This document shows, in pieces, positions 49,951 to 58,387 of a stretch of DNA of 64,000 bases. Each line of letters begins with the position of its first letter. The first letter of the stretch is position 1. Below the pieces are notes generated by a model, which saw only the letters and a list, made by a program, of their open reading frames with translations, searched no databases and was not told the origin of the DNA. Origin of the DNA: CAZAPG01 sp964486935 (lineage in GTDB: Bacteria > Chloroflexota > Anaerolineae > 4572-78 > J111); the NCBI GenBank assembly GCA_964486935.1, contig CAZAPG010000021.1, forward strand, positions 40,187 through 104,186, given 5' to 3'. Position numbers and translations under genes: made by a program.

Positions 49951-51039
49951 TCAGGCTCCTTTCAGTTGCTCAAGTTGGCGGCGGAGTCGGGGGGTCATTT
50001 CTGCAAATACGTGGGTCAGGCTCTCTTCAACGGTTGAGGGCGGTTCGGCCTGCGCTTCTTCCCAGGCGGCATCCAGTTGGGCTTTGATGTCGGCTTCCAT
50101 CTGCTCGCCAATTTCGGCATTCCAGCGGCCCCGCTTTTGCAGGTAGCGTTGCAGGCGCAAAACCGGGTCTTTATCGCGCCACTGGTCTTTCAATTCAGCC
50201 GGCTCGTAGCGGCTGGAGTCGTCGGCGGTGGTGTGGATGCCCAGCCGGTAGGTCAGCCCTTCAATCAATGTTGGCCCCTGGCCGTTTCTGGCGCGTTCTA
50301 CGGCCTGGCGGGTTGCCTCGTACACGGCAAACATATCGTTGCCGTCTACGTATACGCCGGGGATGCCGGCGGCCACGGCCTTTTGGGCAATTGTTTGGGC
50401 GGCGGTTTGCATCTCGCGGGGGGTGGAGATAGCCCAGTTATTATTTTGACAGAACAGAATGGCCGGCGCTTTGACCACCCCGGCCAGGTTCATCGGCTCG
50501 TAAAAATCGCCCTGCGAGGTTGCGCCTTCGCCAAAGTGGGCAATCACTACATCGGTTTTGCCTTGCAGTTTCAGCCCCCAGGCCAGCCCCACCGCATGAG
50601 AGATATGCCCGGCCACGCCGGCCTGAAAGGGCAGCATTTTAACGCCCTGGGGAATGTAAAAACCCAGCGGGCTGCCCATGTGCCACAAAAAGGCCCGCTT
50701 GAGCGAGAGACCATGCATAAATTGTCCGGCGGCTTCGCGGTACTGCGGCGCAAACCAGTCTCGGCTGGGGTCAAGGGCCAGGCCGCTGCCCACAGTGCAG
50801 GCTTCTTGCCCAATGCCGGGGGCAAAAGTGACCATTAAGCCGCGACGCTGTAATTTAATGCACAGTTCATCAAAACGGCGACCCAACAAAATAGCCCGCA
50901 ACCCCTCGATGACCCGCTCGTCGCTCAACGGCGGCTCATCAACCAGCAGGTTGCCATCCTGGTCTAGCAATTGAAATGGCTCAAGGGGGGCGTCAACAGT
51001 AAATGAATAAATATCGAACTTTTGAGCTTGTTGTAGCAT
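49951..51039 (-). CDS. 2-oxoacid dehydrogenase E1 component alpha subunit
   Basis: 362 aa from ATG 51039 (TTG 51045 also possible). ThDP-binding GEGATSQGDFYEPMNLAGVVKAPAILFCQNNNWAIS, regulatory/loop region YRLGIHTTADDSSRYE, and YREAAGQFMHGLSLKRAFLWHMGSPLG typical of branched-chain E1alpha. First gene of the complex operon. A predicted promoter (51067-51095) and an operator-like site (51116-51134) lie upstream. Confidence 0.95.
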   Translation of the reverse strand: MLQQAQKFDIYSFTVDAPLEPFQLLDQDGNLLVDEPPLSDERVIEGLRAILLGRRFDELCIKLQRRGLMVTFAPGIGQEACTVGSGLALDPSRDWFAPQYREAAGQFMHGLSLKRAFLWHMGSPLGFYIPQGVKMLPFQAGVAGHISHAVGLAWGLKLQGKTDVVIAHFGEGATSQGDFYEPMNLAGVVKAPAILFCQNNNWAISTPREMQTAAQTIAQKAVAAGIPGVYVDGNDMFAVYEATRQAVERARNGQGPTLIEGLTYRLGIHTTADDSSRYEPAELKDQWRDKDPVLRLQRYLQKRGRWNAEIGEQMEADIKAQLDAAWEEAQAEPPSTVEESLTHVFAEMTPRLRRQLEQLKGA

Positions 51040-51066
51040 CAGCAATTTTTCTCCGTTAGCTGTAAT

Positions 51067-51095
51067 ATCTTAATCGGTTAGCAGAGAGAAGACAA
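51067..51095 (-). promoter_or_regulatory. Predicted promoter for the 2-oxoacid dehydrogenase operon
   Basis: On the minus strand TTGTCT (51090-51095), 17-nt spacer, TAAGAT (51067-51072). The hexamers are modest (4/6 each), but the geometry matches the three other operator-linked promoters of the window. Confidence 0.35.
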
Positions 51096-51103
51096 GAGCA
51101 AAC

Positions 51104-51134
51104 GGTATCAGGCTTGTGAACCGGGAAGTATCAA
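51104..51134. promoter_or_regulatory. Putative operator region upstream of E1alpha
   Basis: Half-site GGTATCA at 51104-51110 and, at 51116-51134, the minus-strand sequence TTGATACT, TCCC, GGTTCAC. The left arm matches the 58258 palindrome in seven of eight positions; the right arm is degenerate. The adjacent AGTATCAATTTAT (51127-51139) is identical to 4104-4116 upstream of the peptide ABC operon. Confidence 0.4.
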
Positions 51135-51183
51135 TTTATATTGGTAGAGTTTGTAGAGTTTAATGAGTTTAACTCTATCAACT

Positions 51184-51939
51184 CTATACTGCTAACCAGC
51201 CGCCATCAACCACCAGCGTGTGACCCAGCACGTAGTCGGCCTCATCGGAGCATAAAAACACCACAGCGCCCACCAGGTCTTGCGGCTGCCCCAGGCGACC
51301 TTTGGGGATGCGAACCTGGCCAAATTTTTCCAGCTTTTCCGGCTCAAGGGCGCTGCGAGCCAGGTCGGTATTGATAGTGCCGGGGGCAATGGCGTTAACA
51401 TTAATGCCGTGCGGGGCCAGTTGCACCGCGCTAGACATTGTTAGCATACGCACGCCGGCCTTAGAAATATCATACGGCACCGTTGGAATGGTGGAAGCGG
51501 TAAAGGCCGAAGTGGAGGCAACATTGACAATTTTGCCGCCACGCCCGGCTTTAACCATAGCCTGAGCCACTTTTTGGGTAGCAAAAAACACGGATTTAAG
51601 GTTAATATCTATTTGCCGGTTCCAATCGGCTTCAGTCATTTCTAAAAAGGGTTTGACAATTAAAATACCGGCATTATTGACCAGAATATCGACCTGCCCA
51701 AAGTGGGCTACTGTTTGGTCAACCATGGCGGCAATATCATTTAGTTTAGATACATCAACTTTTAAGGCTAAAGCTTTACCGCCGGCAGACTCAATACCTT
51801 TGGCGGTTTCTTCGGCTTTATCCGGCTGTAAATCGGCCACTACTACCGCCGCGCCTTCCTGGGCCAAACCACGGGCAATCGCCTGGCCAATTCCCTGGGC
51901 TGCGCCGGTAACAATAGCCACACGGTTACGAAGTTTCAT
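51184..51939 (-). CDS. Short-chain dehydrogenase/reductase (SDR)
   Basis: 251 aa from ATG 51939 (AAAGGTG upstream); GTG 51951 is an alternative. TGAAQGIG, ADLQPD (Asp for NAD), NNAG, Ser in NVASTSAF, YDISKAGV and terminal LGHTLVVDGGW. It lies between the E1alpha promoter region and the polar amino-acid binding protein. Confidence 0.92.
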   Translation of the reverse strand: MKLRNRVAIVTGAAQGIGQAIARGLAQEGAAVVVADLQPDKAEETAKGIESAGGKALALKVDVSKLNDIAAMVDQTVAHFGQVDILVNNAGILIVKPFLEMTEADWNRQIDINLKSVFFATQKVAQAMVKAGRGGKIVNVASTSAFTASTIPTVPYDISKAGVRMLTMSSAVQLAPHGINVNAIAPGTINTDLARSALEPEKLEKFGQVRIPKGRLGQPQDLVGAVVFLCSDEADYVLGHTLVVDGGWLAV

Positions 51940-51985
51940 CAAAACGGGCACCTTTGGATAAACCTGAATTTTCTTTTGACATTAA

Positions 51986-52028
51986 ACGCACCACGCAATA
52001 GGCACTACAAACATATTGCGTGGTGCGT
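51986..52028. repeat. 15-bp perfect inverted repeat, ACGCACCACGCAATA
   Basis: ACGCACCACGCAATA (51986-52000) and TATTGCGTGGTGCGT (52014-52028) with a 13-nt loop. Best example of the ACGCACCACG/ACGCAATACG hairpin family; it lies between two leftward genes. Confidence 0.6.
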
Positions 52029-52103
52029 ATTGCATTTTTAGAACTTCAGGAGTCCAGAATGAACAAGCCCCGGACTCCTGAAAAACGGATTTTGATTAAA
52101 ATA

Positions 52104-53009
52104 TTAATAAGCCGGAACTTCGCTATAAACCGGAATGTCGCCCAGGCTGGGTCCGATAATCTGGTCGTACAGGGCTTGCAACACCCCCTGGCCCTTGCGA
52201 TAGCGCAGCCAGCCGTTGATAAACATCCACCAGTCCAGGTCGCCGCGCGGCAGGGCGTAAGAGCCAAACTCCAGCGAGAAGGGGTCTTCGGGGTTGAGAA
52301 TTTTGGCCGTGGGGTTTTGCTCTACAAAGGGGATGGCCAGATAGGCTTCGACAATGCCGGCGTCGGCCCGGCCCGAAGCCACTTCCAGCAAGGCGGGCTG
52401 CTGCTCAAGCTCTACCAGGGTAGCATCGGGGAAGATGCGGCTGGCCAGGTTGGCGGCCGTGGAGCCAATCAGGGCCGATACCGTTTTATCCGGGGCGTTC
52501 AATTCGGCGGTATCAACCACATCGCTATCGGCGGGCACAATGACAACCTGCTGGTAAGGCACATACGGGGTAGAGAACCACATCGTCTCCAGCCGGCCAC
52601 CGGGGCGGCCCACCAAACCGACCGAAATCATATCAACCTGGCCGGCCAAAAGCGCCGGAATCAGGCCGGTAAAATCCTGGTCTTGAATATCCAGCTCTAC
52701 GCCTGTGCCAATATCGGCGGCCAGCAGCTTGAGCAGTTCAACATCGTAGCCGGCAGGTTCGCCATTTCTATCGCGGTACATTTGGGGTTCAAACTGAAGG
52801 GTCATGCCGACTCGCAAGGCGCCCCGATCCTGAATTTCATCCAGCAGGGATACCTGGTCGGCCTGGCGGCGACCAATCAGCGCGGGGGCGGCCTGCGCGG
52901 GCGGCACATCGTAGGCCATTGCGCCCACCGCGGCCGCGCCGGCAGAAGCCAGAACGGCCGAGTTCAAAAACTTACGGCGACTGAGCAACTTCTTTGTTTC
53001 TTTGGTCAT
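52104..53009 (-). CDS. Polar amino-acid ABC transporter binding protein with Tat signal
   Basis: 301 aa SBP_bac_3 protein. N-terminus KKLLSRRKFLNSAVLASAGAAAVGAMA contains the twin-arginine motif SRRKFL, then a hydrophobic stretch and a PAQA-A cleavage-like site. Ligand fold: LRVGMTLQFEPQMYRDRNGEPAGYDVELLKLLAADIG, YQQVVIVPADSD, IGSTAANLASRIFPDA, EAYLAIPFVEQNP. Strong GGAGGAAAG Shine-Dalgarno. Export of a folded binding protein through Tat differs from the Sec/LysM proteins elsewhere in this window. Third component of the importer encoded upstream. Confidence 0.92.
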   Translation of the reverse strand: MTKETKKLLSRRKFLNSAVLASAGAAAVGAMAYDVPPAQAAPALIGRRQADQVSLLDEIQDRGALRVGMTLQFEPQMYRDRNGEPAGYDVELLKLLAADIGTGVELDIQDQDFTGLIPALLAGQVDMISVGLVGRPGGRLETMWFSTPYVPYQQVVIVPADSDVVDTAELNAPDKTVSALIGSTAANLASRIFPDATLVELEQQPALLEVASGRADAGIVEAYLAIPFVEQNPTAKILNPEDPFSLEFGSYALPRGDLDWWMFINGWLRYRKGQGVLQALYDQIIGPSLGDIPVYSEVPAY

Positions 53010-53096
53010 TGAACTTTCCTCCTTGAGCTAATTAAAAGTTTATACCAACAACTAAGTGCCGTGAGGCTGTCTTTTCTCAAACAGCACTTAAGTTTA

Positions 53097-53759
53097 CTAT
53101 GTGGCGTGCTGGCGGCGCTCTAAATAGTTAACTCCTTGCGAGAGTAACACCGTCAGCAAAATGTAAATTGCGGCAATAGCCGTATAAAACTCAAAGGGTC
53201 TAAAGGTTTGAGAAACAGCCAACTGGGCCTGCCTGACCAGTTCAAACACGCCAATAATCCCCACCAGCGACGAGTCTTTAAGCATACCCACAAACATATT
53301 GCCGGTTGGGGGGATGATAATTCTGAAAGCCTGGGGAAAGATAACATCCAAAAAGGTTTGAAATCCGGTTAAGCCCAGCGAGGCCGCGGCCTCGCGCTGA
53401 CCTTTGCCCACGGCGCTAATACCAGAGCGATAAATTTCGGCCATCCAGCTTGAATATTGAATAGCCAGACAGGCTACGCCGGCGGTAATAGGTTCAAAAT
53501 TAACGCCAACCACAATGGGCACGCCATAATAGAGCCAGATTAAAAAGACAAACAGCGGAATGGCCCGGAAAATATTGATGTATAGCTGCGCCGGTAAACT
53601 CATAATTTGAAATTTTGACATGCGCAGCAAGGCAATAATTAACCCCAACAACAAGGCCAGGGCCATGCTGATGATAGAAACGTAAATTGTTATCCACAGC
53701 CCCGAGGCCAGCAATTCCCAACGGTCAATAACAAAGTGCCATCTGAATTGAAAGCTCAT
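53097..53759 (-). CDS. Polar amino-acid ABC transporter permease (HisM/GlnP type)
   Basis: 220 aa, about five membrane segments. Family landmarks: LLASGLWITIYVSIISMALALLLGLIIALLRMS, YINIFRAIPLFVFLIWLYYGVP, EIYRSGISAVGKGQREAAASLGLTGFQTFLDVIFPQAFRIIIPPTGN (EAA loop). It overlaps the upstream ATPase stop by 4 bp (ATGA). A single permease gene implies a homodimer. Confidence 0.95.
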   Translation of the reverse strand: MSFQFRWHFVIDRWELLASGLWITIYVSIISMALALLLGLIIALLRMSKFQIMSLPAQLYINIFRAIPLFVFLIWLYYGVPIVVGVNFEPITAGVACLAIQYSSWMAEIYRSGISAVGKGQREAAASLGLTGFQTFLDVIFPQAFRIIIPPTGNMFVGMLKDSSLVGIIGVFELVRQAQLAVSQTFRPFEFYTAIAAIYILLTVLLSQGVNYLERRQHAT

Positions 53760-54532
53760 AGAATTGCCTTGATAAACGCCTTGGTGCGGTCTCGTTCGGG
53801 GTTGCTCAAAATTTCTGGGCCGCCCTCTTCAACAATCAGCCCGTCATCCATAAAAACCAGATGGTCGCCCACTTCGCGGGCAAAGCCCATTTCGTGCGTC
53901 ACTACCACCATGGTCATGCCCGAGAGGGCCAGGTCTCGCATTACGGCCAGCACTTCGCCCACCAATTCCGGGTCTAACGCGCTGGTGGGTTCATCAAACA
54001 GCATGAGCCGGGGTTCCATAACCAGGGCGCGGGCAATAGCCACCCGTTGCTGCTGTCCGCCCGATAATTGCGACGGGTAAGCATTGGCCTTTTCGGCCAG
54101 CCCCACCGATTTGAGTTGTTGGATGGCTCTTTCGTTGGCCTGGGCGCGCGCCATTTTTTTATTGCGCCGCAGGGCCAGGGTAACGTTATCAATAACTGTC
54201 AGATGTGGAAACAGGTTGAATTGTTGAAACACCATACCTATGTGGGTACGCAGGTAGCGCGGGTCGGCCCGGCTACTATCGCTGCCGTGCCAGATTTTGC
54301 GCCGGGGCGCGCTGGGGCCGTAATCCTTGCCCATAAAATAGAGCGTCCCCGATTGCGGCTCTTCCAGCAGATTCATGCAGCGCAGCAAGGTACTTTTGCC
54401 GGAGCCGCTTGGCCCAAAAATAACCACGTGCTCGCCTTTGCGTACCTGCAAATCGATATCTTTCAGCACATGGTGGTCGCCAAAATATTTATTTAATTTC
54501 TCTACGCGCAAAATTACTTTTTCATCCATCAT
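53756..54532 (-). CDS. Polar amino-acid ABC transporter ATPase (HisP/GlnQ type)
   Basis: 258 aa: Walker A FGPSGSGKST, Q-loop GMVFQQFNLFPHLTV, signature LSGGQQQRVAIARAL, Walker B LMLFDEPTSALDPELV, and switch His in VVVTHEMGFAREV. An insert of about 20 residues (YGPSAPRRKIWHGSDSSRAD) precedes the Q-loop. It starts a few bases after the aminotransferase stop and overlaps the permease gene. Confidence 0.95.
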   Translation of the reverse strand: MMDEKVILRVEKLNKYFGDHHVLKDIDLQVRKGEHVVIFGPSGSGKSTLLRCMNLLEEPQSGTLYFMGKDYGPSAPRRKIWHGSDSSRADPRYLRTHIGMVFQQFNLFPHLTVIDNVTLALRRNKKMARAQANERAIQQLKSVGLAEKANAYPSQLSGGQQQRVAIARALVMEPRLMLFDEPTSALDPELVGEVLAVMRDLALSGMTMVVVTHEMGFAREVGDHLVFMDDGLIVEEGGPEILSNPERDRTKAFIKAIL

Positions 54533-54553
54533 TTAACGATGTTCCACCATTTT

Positions 54554-55714
54554 TTAAAATTGTTGTGCCAGTTCCGTGGCAAAGTTACTCAAACGGCGCA
54601 CGCCTTCCAGCAACAGATTCTTTTCGGTAGCCAGTGAAATTCGCACAAAATTGTTGCCAAAGTTGCCAAACGCCGTGCCGGGCGCAACCGCCACTTTTTG
54701 CTCCTCCAGTAGCCGCAGGGCAAACTGGCGAGAGTCGAGGCCAGAATCTCCTATATCAACCATAATATAAAACGCGCCCTGGGGTGTATAAACATAGCGG
54801 CCTTCATTTTTTAGCACATTGACCACCACATCGCGGCGCTCGTGGTAGGACTCGCACATCTGGCGCACGCAATCTTGCGGGCCGGTTAGGGCCGCCTCGG
54901 CGGCTTTTTGCCCCACCGATGAAACACAGGAAATTTGCGGCTCTTGAATTTTTGAGATGACCTGCGATATTTTCTCGCTGGCTACTACGTAGCCTACCCG
55001 CCAGCCGGTCATCGCGTAGATTTTTGAAAAGCTGTAAACGCTGATGACCCGCTCGGGGTCGTAAATGGCGGGGCTAATATGCTCGCCATCAAAAACAAAC
55101 TCGTCGTAAACCTCATCGGCCATCAGGTACAAATCGTGCCGTTGGGCAAATTCAACCAGGGCTTCGATGGTTTTTTTAGGAAAAACCGCGCCGGTGGGGT
55201 TGCTGGGGCTGTTGATAATGAGTAGCTTGGTGCGCTCTGTTACCAGCTCTTCCAGCCGGTCAATTTGAGGAATAAAACCATCTTCAATGTAGAGTGGATA
55301 GTGAACCGGCACGGCGTGGCACAGCAAAATTGACATTTCGTAATTGGGCCAGGCCGGGTCGGGGATGAGGATTTCATCGCCGGGGTCCAGCAGGGCTAAA
55401 AATGCGGCCAAAATTCCCTGCACCCCACCGACCGCCACATTTACCTGGGTGGGCGTTACGGCGTAACCGTTTACCCGCGTTACGCGTTGGGCCAGCAATT
55501 CTCTAAGCGAATGCAGGCCGGCGCTGGGGCCATATTTGGTGAAACCTTCATTGGCCGCCCGGTAAGCAGCTTCGATAATGTGCTGCGGAGTGGCAAAGTT
55601 TGGCTCGCCCACCTCCAGGCGGATAGCATCGGCCATGGGGATGGCCCGATGCACGATTTCTCTGATGCCCGAACCGGGCATGTTAACAGCGGCTTGTCCT
55701 AGTGATTTCATCAA
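54554..55714 (-). CDS. Class I/II PLP-dependent aminotransferase
   Basis: 386 aa fold-type I enzyme: RLEVGEPNFATPQHIIEAA, TQVNVAVGGVQGILAAFLALLDPGDEILIPDPAWPNYEMS, INSPSNPTGAVFPKKTIEALVEFAQRHDLYLMADEVYDEFVFDGE, and PLP Lys in VYSFSKIYAMTGWRVGYV. The Arg in NNFVRISLA binds the substrate carboxylate. It is encoded next to a polar amino-acid importer and upstream of the 2-oxoacid dehydrogenase, so it probably deaminates the imported amino acid. Confidence 0.93.
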   Translation of the reverse strand: MMKSLGQAAVNMPGSGIREIVHRAIPMADAIRLEVGEPNFATPQHIIEAAYRAANEGFTKYGPSAGLHSLRELLAQRVTRVNGYAVTPTQVNVAVGGVQGILAAFLALLDPGDEILIPDPAWPNYEMSILLCHAVPVHYPLYIEDGFIPQIDRLEELVTERTKLLIINSPSNPTGAVFPKKTIEALVEFAQRHDLYLMADEVYDEFVFDGEHISPAIYDPERVISVYSFSKIYAMTGWRVGYVVASEKISQVISKIQEPQISCVSSVGQKAAEAALTGPQDCVRQMCESYHERRDVVVNVLKNEGRYVYTPQGAFYIMVDIGDSGLDSRQFALRLLEEQKVAVAPGTAFGNFGNNFVRISLATEKNLLLEGVRRLSNFATELAQQF

Positions 55715-55753
55715 GAGTGCTCCAAAAAATTACTGCCGACTAACAGAAACTAT

Positions 55754-56083
55754 TTACCAGGAGTAAAACGGGCGGAAAATACGAGCGTCTATTTCTTTAA
55801 CCGCTTTTTTCTCCCAGGCCTGCCACTGGCGGCGATGTTCCTGGCGGTCTTCCCGGTCAAATACGGCCAGCGCCGCATCAATGGAGTCTTCATCTTTAAT
55901 TTCGTAAACGGTGAGGTAAACCTTGTCGTCGCCTTCGCCGGCCACCTGCCGAAAGCAGTTGGTAAACAGCGGGGCAATGGGTTTTAGGGTGCCGAGGTAT
56001 TCATGATTATACCATTGATTGAATTCTTCTTCATAGGCGGGGTCAATTTTAAATCTGACAATAAAATGGGGTCGGTTTGACAT
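55754..56083 (-). CDS. Small dimeric alpha/beta-barrel-like protein, function unknown
   Basis: 109 aa, one domain: HFIVRFKIDPAYEEEFNQWYNHEYLGTLKPIAPLFTNCFRQVAG, then KVYLTVYEIKDEDSIDAALAVFDRED and a Trp-rich C-terminus. The alternation of beta strands with the NxWY/H pattern resembles EthD-like small proteins, but I would not give a function. It lies between the aminotransferase and the signal-less binding-protein gene. Confidence 0.8.
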   Translation of the reverse strand: MSNRPHFIVRFKIDPAYEEEFNQWYNHEYLGTLKPIAPLFTNCFRQVAGEGDDKVYLTVYEIKDEDSIDAALAVFDREDRQEHRRQWQAWEKKAVKEIDARIFRPFYSW

Positions 56084-56137
56084 GGTTTCTCCAATGTAAG
56101 TATGTATCTAGAAAAGCGTACTCTGGATTTTTGTTAT

Positions 56138-57226
56138 TCAAACGGTCTGGGCCAGTAATTCGCTGGTAAACCCCAGGAACTCAAGCTGGCCGTTGTTGAT
56201 TTTGTAAATACCAATCCGGGGGTGCAGGCGGTCGCCATGCTGGTCAAAATTAATCAGACCGCTGGCCCCCGCAAAATCTCTAATTTGCGATACCTGCTCC
56301 AAAACCGAAGTCCGGTTCAGGCGGGCGGCGCGGGCGCAGGCGGCAATCAACAAATTAGCGGCATCGTAGGCTTCGGCAGTGTAGATAGAGTAGAGTTGAC
56401 CGTAGCGCCGGGCATAGGCGTCGGCAAATTTGGCTGCCGACGGGTCGCGTTCAACATCGGTGCTGGCGCTGGTGTGGTAGGGACCTTCGGCGTTGTAGGC
56501 CGGCGTTGCCAAAAAATGCGAGGGTTTTAAGCCATCGGTTCCCAACAAGGGCGCCATAACCCCGGCTTGACGCAGTTGAGCCGCCAGGTGCCGCCCTTCG
56601 GCCTCGATGACGCCCATAAATATCAGGTCGGGGTTGGCCAGGGCTATAACGGCAACGGCGTTGCTGTAATCTATTTTGCCCGGTTCAATCTGGCAGGTAA
56701 TCGACACCTCGGCGCCAAGTTTTCGACAGGTTCGGCTAAAAATTTGGGCTAACGGCTCTCCAAAATTGCCGCCATCGTGAATAATGGCAACGCGCCGCGC
56801 CCCCAAAACGCTCACCGCAAATTTGGCCCCTTCCTGGCCCTGGTGCAAATCGTGCGGAACTACCCGAAAGAAAGTTCGGTAGCCTTGTTGGGTCAACGTG
56901 GGGTTAGAGGCTGCCGGCGAAATTTGGGTGAGATTGGCCTGTTGATACAGCGGCGCGGTTGCCAAACTGGTGTGGCTGTTCATTGTGCCAACCACGCCCA
57001 ATACCTGCGGGTCGTTGATAAATTTTTGGGCCACTTCTACTGCGGCTTCAACCTGGGCTTGGTCATCGCCCAGCGCCATCTCTACGGTAAAGGGCAGGTT
57101 GCCCCGCTGATTGGCCTGCTCAACCGCCAGCGCCACCGCCTGAGAGATATGCCGCCCGTGGATGGCTTCGTCTTCTTCTCGGCTTAATACGGCTGAACAG
57201 CCAATTTTAACAACCGGTTTCATCAT
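56138..57226 (-). CDS. Peripla_BP_6 (LivK-fold) protein without signal peptide (second copy)
   Basis: 362 aa type-I binding fold starting at the first strand (VVKIGCSAVLSREEDEAIHGRHISQAVALAVEQANQRG), no hydrophobic leader or lipobox. Landmarks shared with 22527-23597: VVGTMNSHTSLATAPLYQQANLTQISPAASNPTLTQQGYRTFFRVVPHDLHQGQ, VAIIHDGGNFG, LGTDGLKPS, EAYDAANLLIAA. The gene starts 7 bp after the LLM oxidoreductase stop, so they are co-translated. No permease or ATPase adjoins. I infer an intracellular ligand sensor/partner of the oxidoreductase. Confidence 0.85.
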   Translation of the reverse strand: MMKPVVKIGCSAVLSREEDEAIHGRHISQAVALAVEQANQRGNLPFTVEMALGDDQAQVEAAVEVAQKFINDPQVLGVVGTMNSHTSLATAPLYQQANLTQISPAASNPTLTQQGYRTFFRVVPHDLHQGQEGAKFAVSVLGARRVAIIHDGGNFGEPLAQIFSRTCRKLGAEVSITCQIEPGKIDYSNAVAVIALANPDLIFMGVIEAEGRHLAAQLRQAGVMAPLLGTDGLKPSHFLATPAYNAEGPYHTSASTDVERDPSAAKFADAYARRYGQLYSIYTAEAYDAANLLIAACARAARLNRTSVLEQVSQIRDFAGASGLINFDQHGDRLHPRIGIYKINNGQLEFLGFTSELLAQTV

Positions 57227-57233
57227 TGGACTA

Positions 57234-58163
57234 TTACCCCATCACCTGATTGGCAAACAACTCCATTTGGGCCAGATGCTCTTGCTGCGAAGCGTGCTCA
57301 AACTGAAAGATAAAGTGCGACACGCCGGCCTGGGCTACCTGCTCCAGATAAGCTTTGGTTTCCTCCAGCGAGCCGCTGAACGCGCCGGCGCTGCTGCCGG
57401 GCCAGCGCCCGGTTTTGATACCGCTTTCGCTGGAGGGCGAACTGAGCAAGCCGGCTTTGGCGGCGGCCGGGCGCAGGTCTACGGTGCGGCGCAGGCTAAT
57501 TTCAACCGGCCGGCCACGTTTGGCGGCGATATCATTTAATTGTTGGATGGCTTCTTTGAGCGGTTCAAGCTGCACGTCATCGGCGTTCCAGCCATCGCCC
57601 AGCAACTCAATGCGCTTGAAGGCGGCGTTGCTGGCGCCGCCTACCCAAACAGGCGGGCCACCCGGCTGAACGGGTTTAGGGCCAAACAAAACGTTTTTAA
57701 AACTGTAAAATTCGCCCTCAAATTGGGGGTCATCATCTTGCCACAGGGCTTTCATCAAGCGCAGCGCCTCGTTGGTGTGGCGGCCCCGGTTATGAAAGTC
57801 GGCCCCCAAATTTTGGAACTCATCGTCCATCCAGCCGACGCCAACGCCTAAAATCACCCGCCCGTCCGACAGGTCATCCAGGGTGGCAATTTGCTTGGCG
57901 GCCAAAATGGCATCGCGCTGGGGGACCACCAGAATTGAGGTTCCCAGGCGGACACGTTGGGTTATACCGGCAAGGTAAGCCATGGTAATCAGCACTTCGT
58001 AAATGTGGCCGTAGCGGGGTTTTTCTTTAGATACCAGAATATGGTCGCTCACCCAAACCGAATCATAGTTTAAACGTTCGGCGGCCTGAGCAATTTCTAC
58101 AATGTTTGCTTTAGAGGGTTTAACGCCAAAAGAGAAGTTAGGTAAACAGACTCCAAAATCCAT
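57234..58163 (-). CDS. LLM-class oxidoreductase (more divergent member)
   Basis: 309 aa from ATG 58163, with AAGGAAG 7 nt upstream; the open frame above lacks homology. MDFGVCLPNFSFGVKPSKANIVEIAQAAERLNYDSVWVSDHILVS, TSILVVPQRDAILAAKQIATLDDLSDGRVILGVGVGWMDDEFQNLG, VWVGGASNAAFKRIELLGDGWNAD. First gene of an operon with the signal-less binding protein. A predicted promoter and the window's only perfect copy of the palindrome lie upstream. Confidence 0.9.
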   Translation of the reverse strand: MDFGVCLPNFSFGVKPSKANIVEIAQAAERLNYDSVWVSDHILVSKEKPRYGHIYEVLITMAYLAGITQRVRLGTSILVVPQRDAILAAKQIATLDDLSDGRVILGVGVGWMDDEFQNLGADFHNRGRHTNEALRLMKALWQDDDPQFEGEFYSFKNVLFGPKPVQPGGPPVWVGGASNAAFKRIELLGDGWNADDVQLEPLKEAIQQLNDIAAKRGRPVEISLRRTVDLRPAAAKAGLLSSPSSESGIKTGRWPGSSAGAFSGSLEETKAYLEQVAQAGVSHFIFQFEHASQQEHLAQMELFANQVMG

Positions 58164-58211
58164 TGAACACTTCCTTAGTGAATTTGTACTGAGCAATAAA
58201 GGGGGTAAAGC

Positions 58212-58241
58212 ATTGTAACACGGGCAACTCTAATTGCTCAA
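58212..58241 (-). promoter_or_regulatory. Predicted sigma70-type promoter for the LLM/binding-protein pair
   Basis: On the minus strand TTGAGC (58236-58241), 18-nt spacer, TACAAT (58212-58217, 5/6 to consensus). It lies about 50 bp upstream of the ATG and 16 bp downstream of the palindrome at 58258-58281. Confidence 0.5.
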
Positions 58242-58257
58242 GGAAAATGGTATCTTG

Positions 58258-58281
58258 AATTGATACCAACCGGTATCAATT
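58258..58281. promoter_or_regulatory. Perfect palindromic operator, AATTGATACC-AACC-GGTATCAATT
   Basis: Two 10-bp arms in exact inverted repeat separated by 4 nt. A further GGTATC (58249-58254) lies just inside. It serves either the leftward LLM operon (16 bp from its -35) or the rightward lipoprotein gene (107 bp), or both. Its centre near -62 of the leftward promoter is where activators of class I type bind. Confidence 0.65.
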
Positions 58282-58387
58282 ATTTTTGAAAATATTTTCT
58301 ACGCCAGGCTCTTTGATTGTCTTCTATTTGATTGTCAGCCAGAGTTAGATATGTTAAAATTCAGCACTAAATTCCAGAGGTGGCAAC

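Noticed and set aside
58258..58281. FNR- or CRP-type site
   Set aside because: FNR needs TTGAT-N4-ATCAA and CRP TGTGA-N6-TCACA. Here TTGAT and ATCAA are 10 nt apart, so the regulator family is left unnamed.
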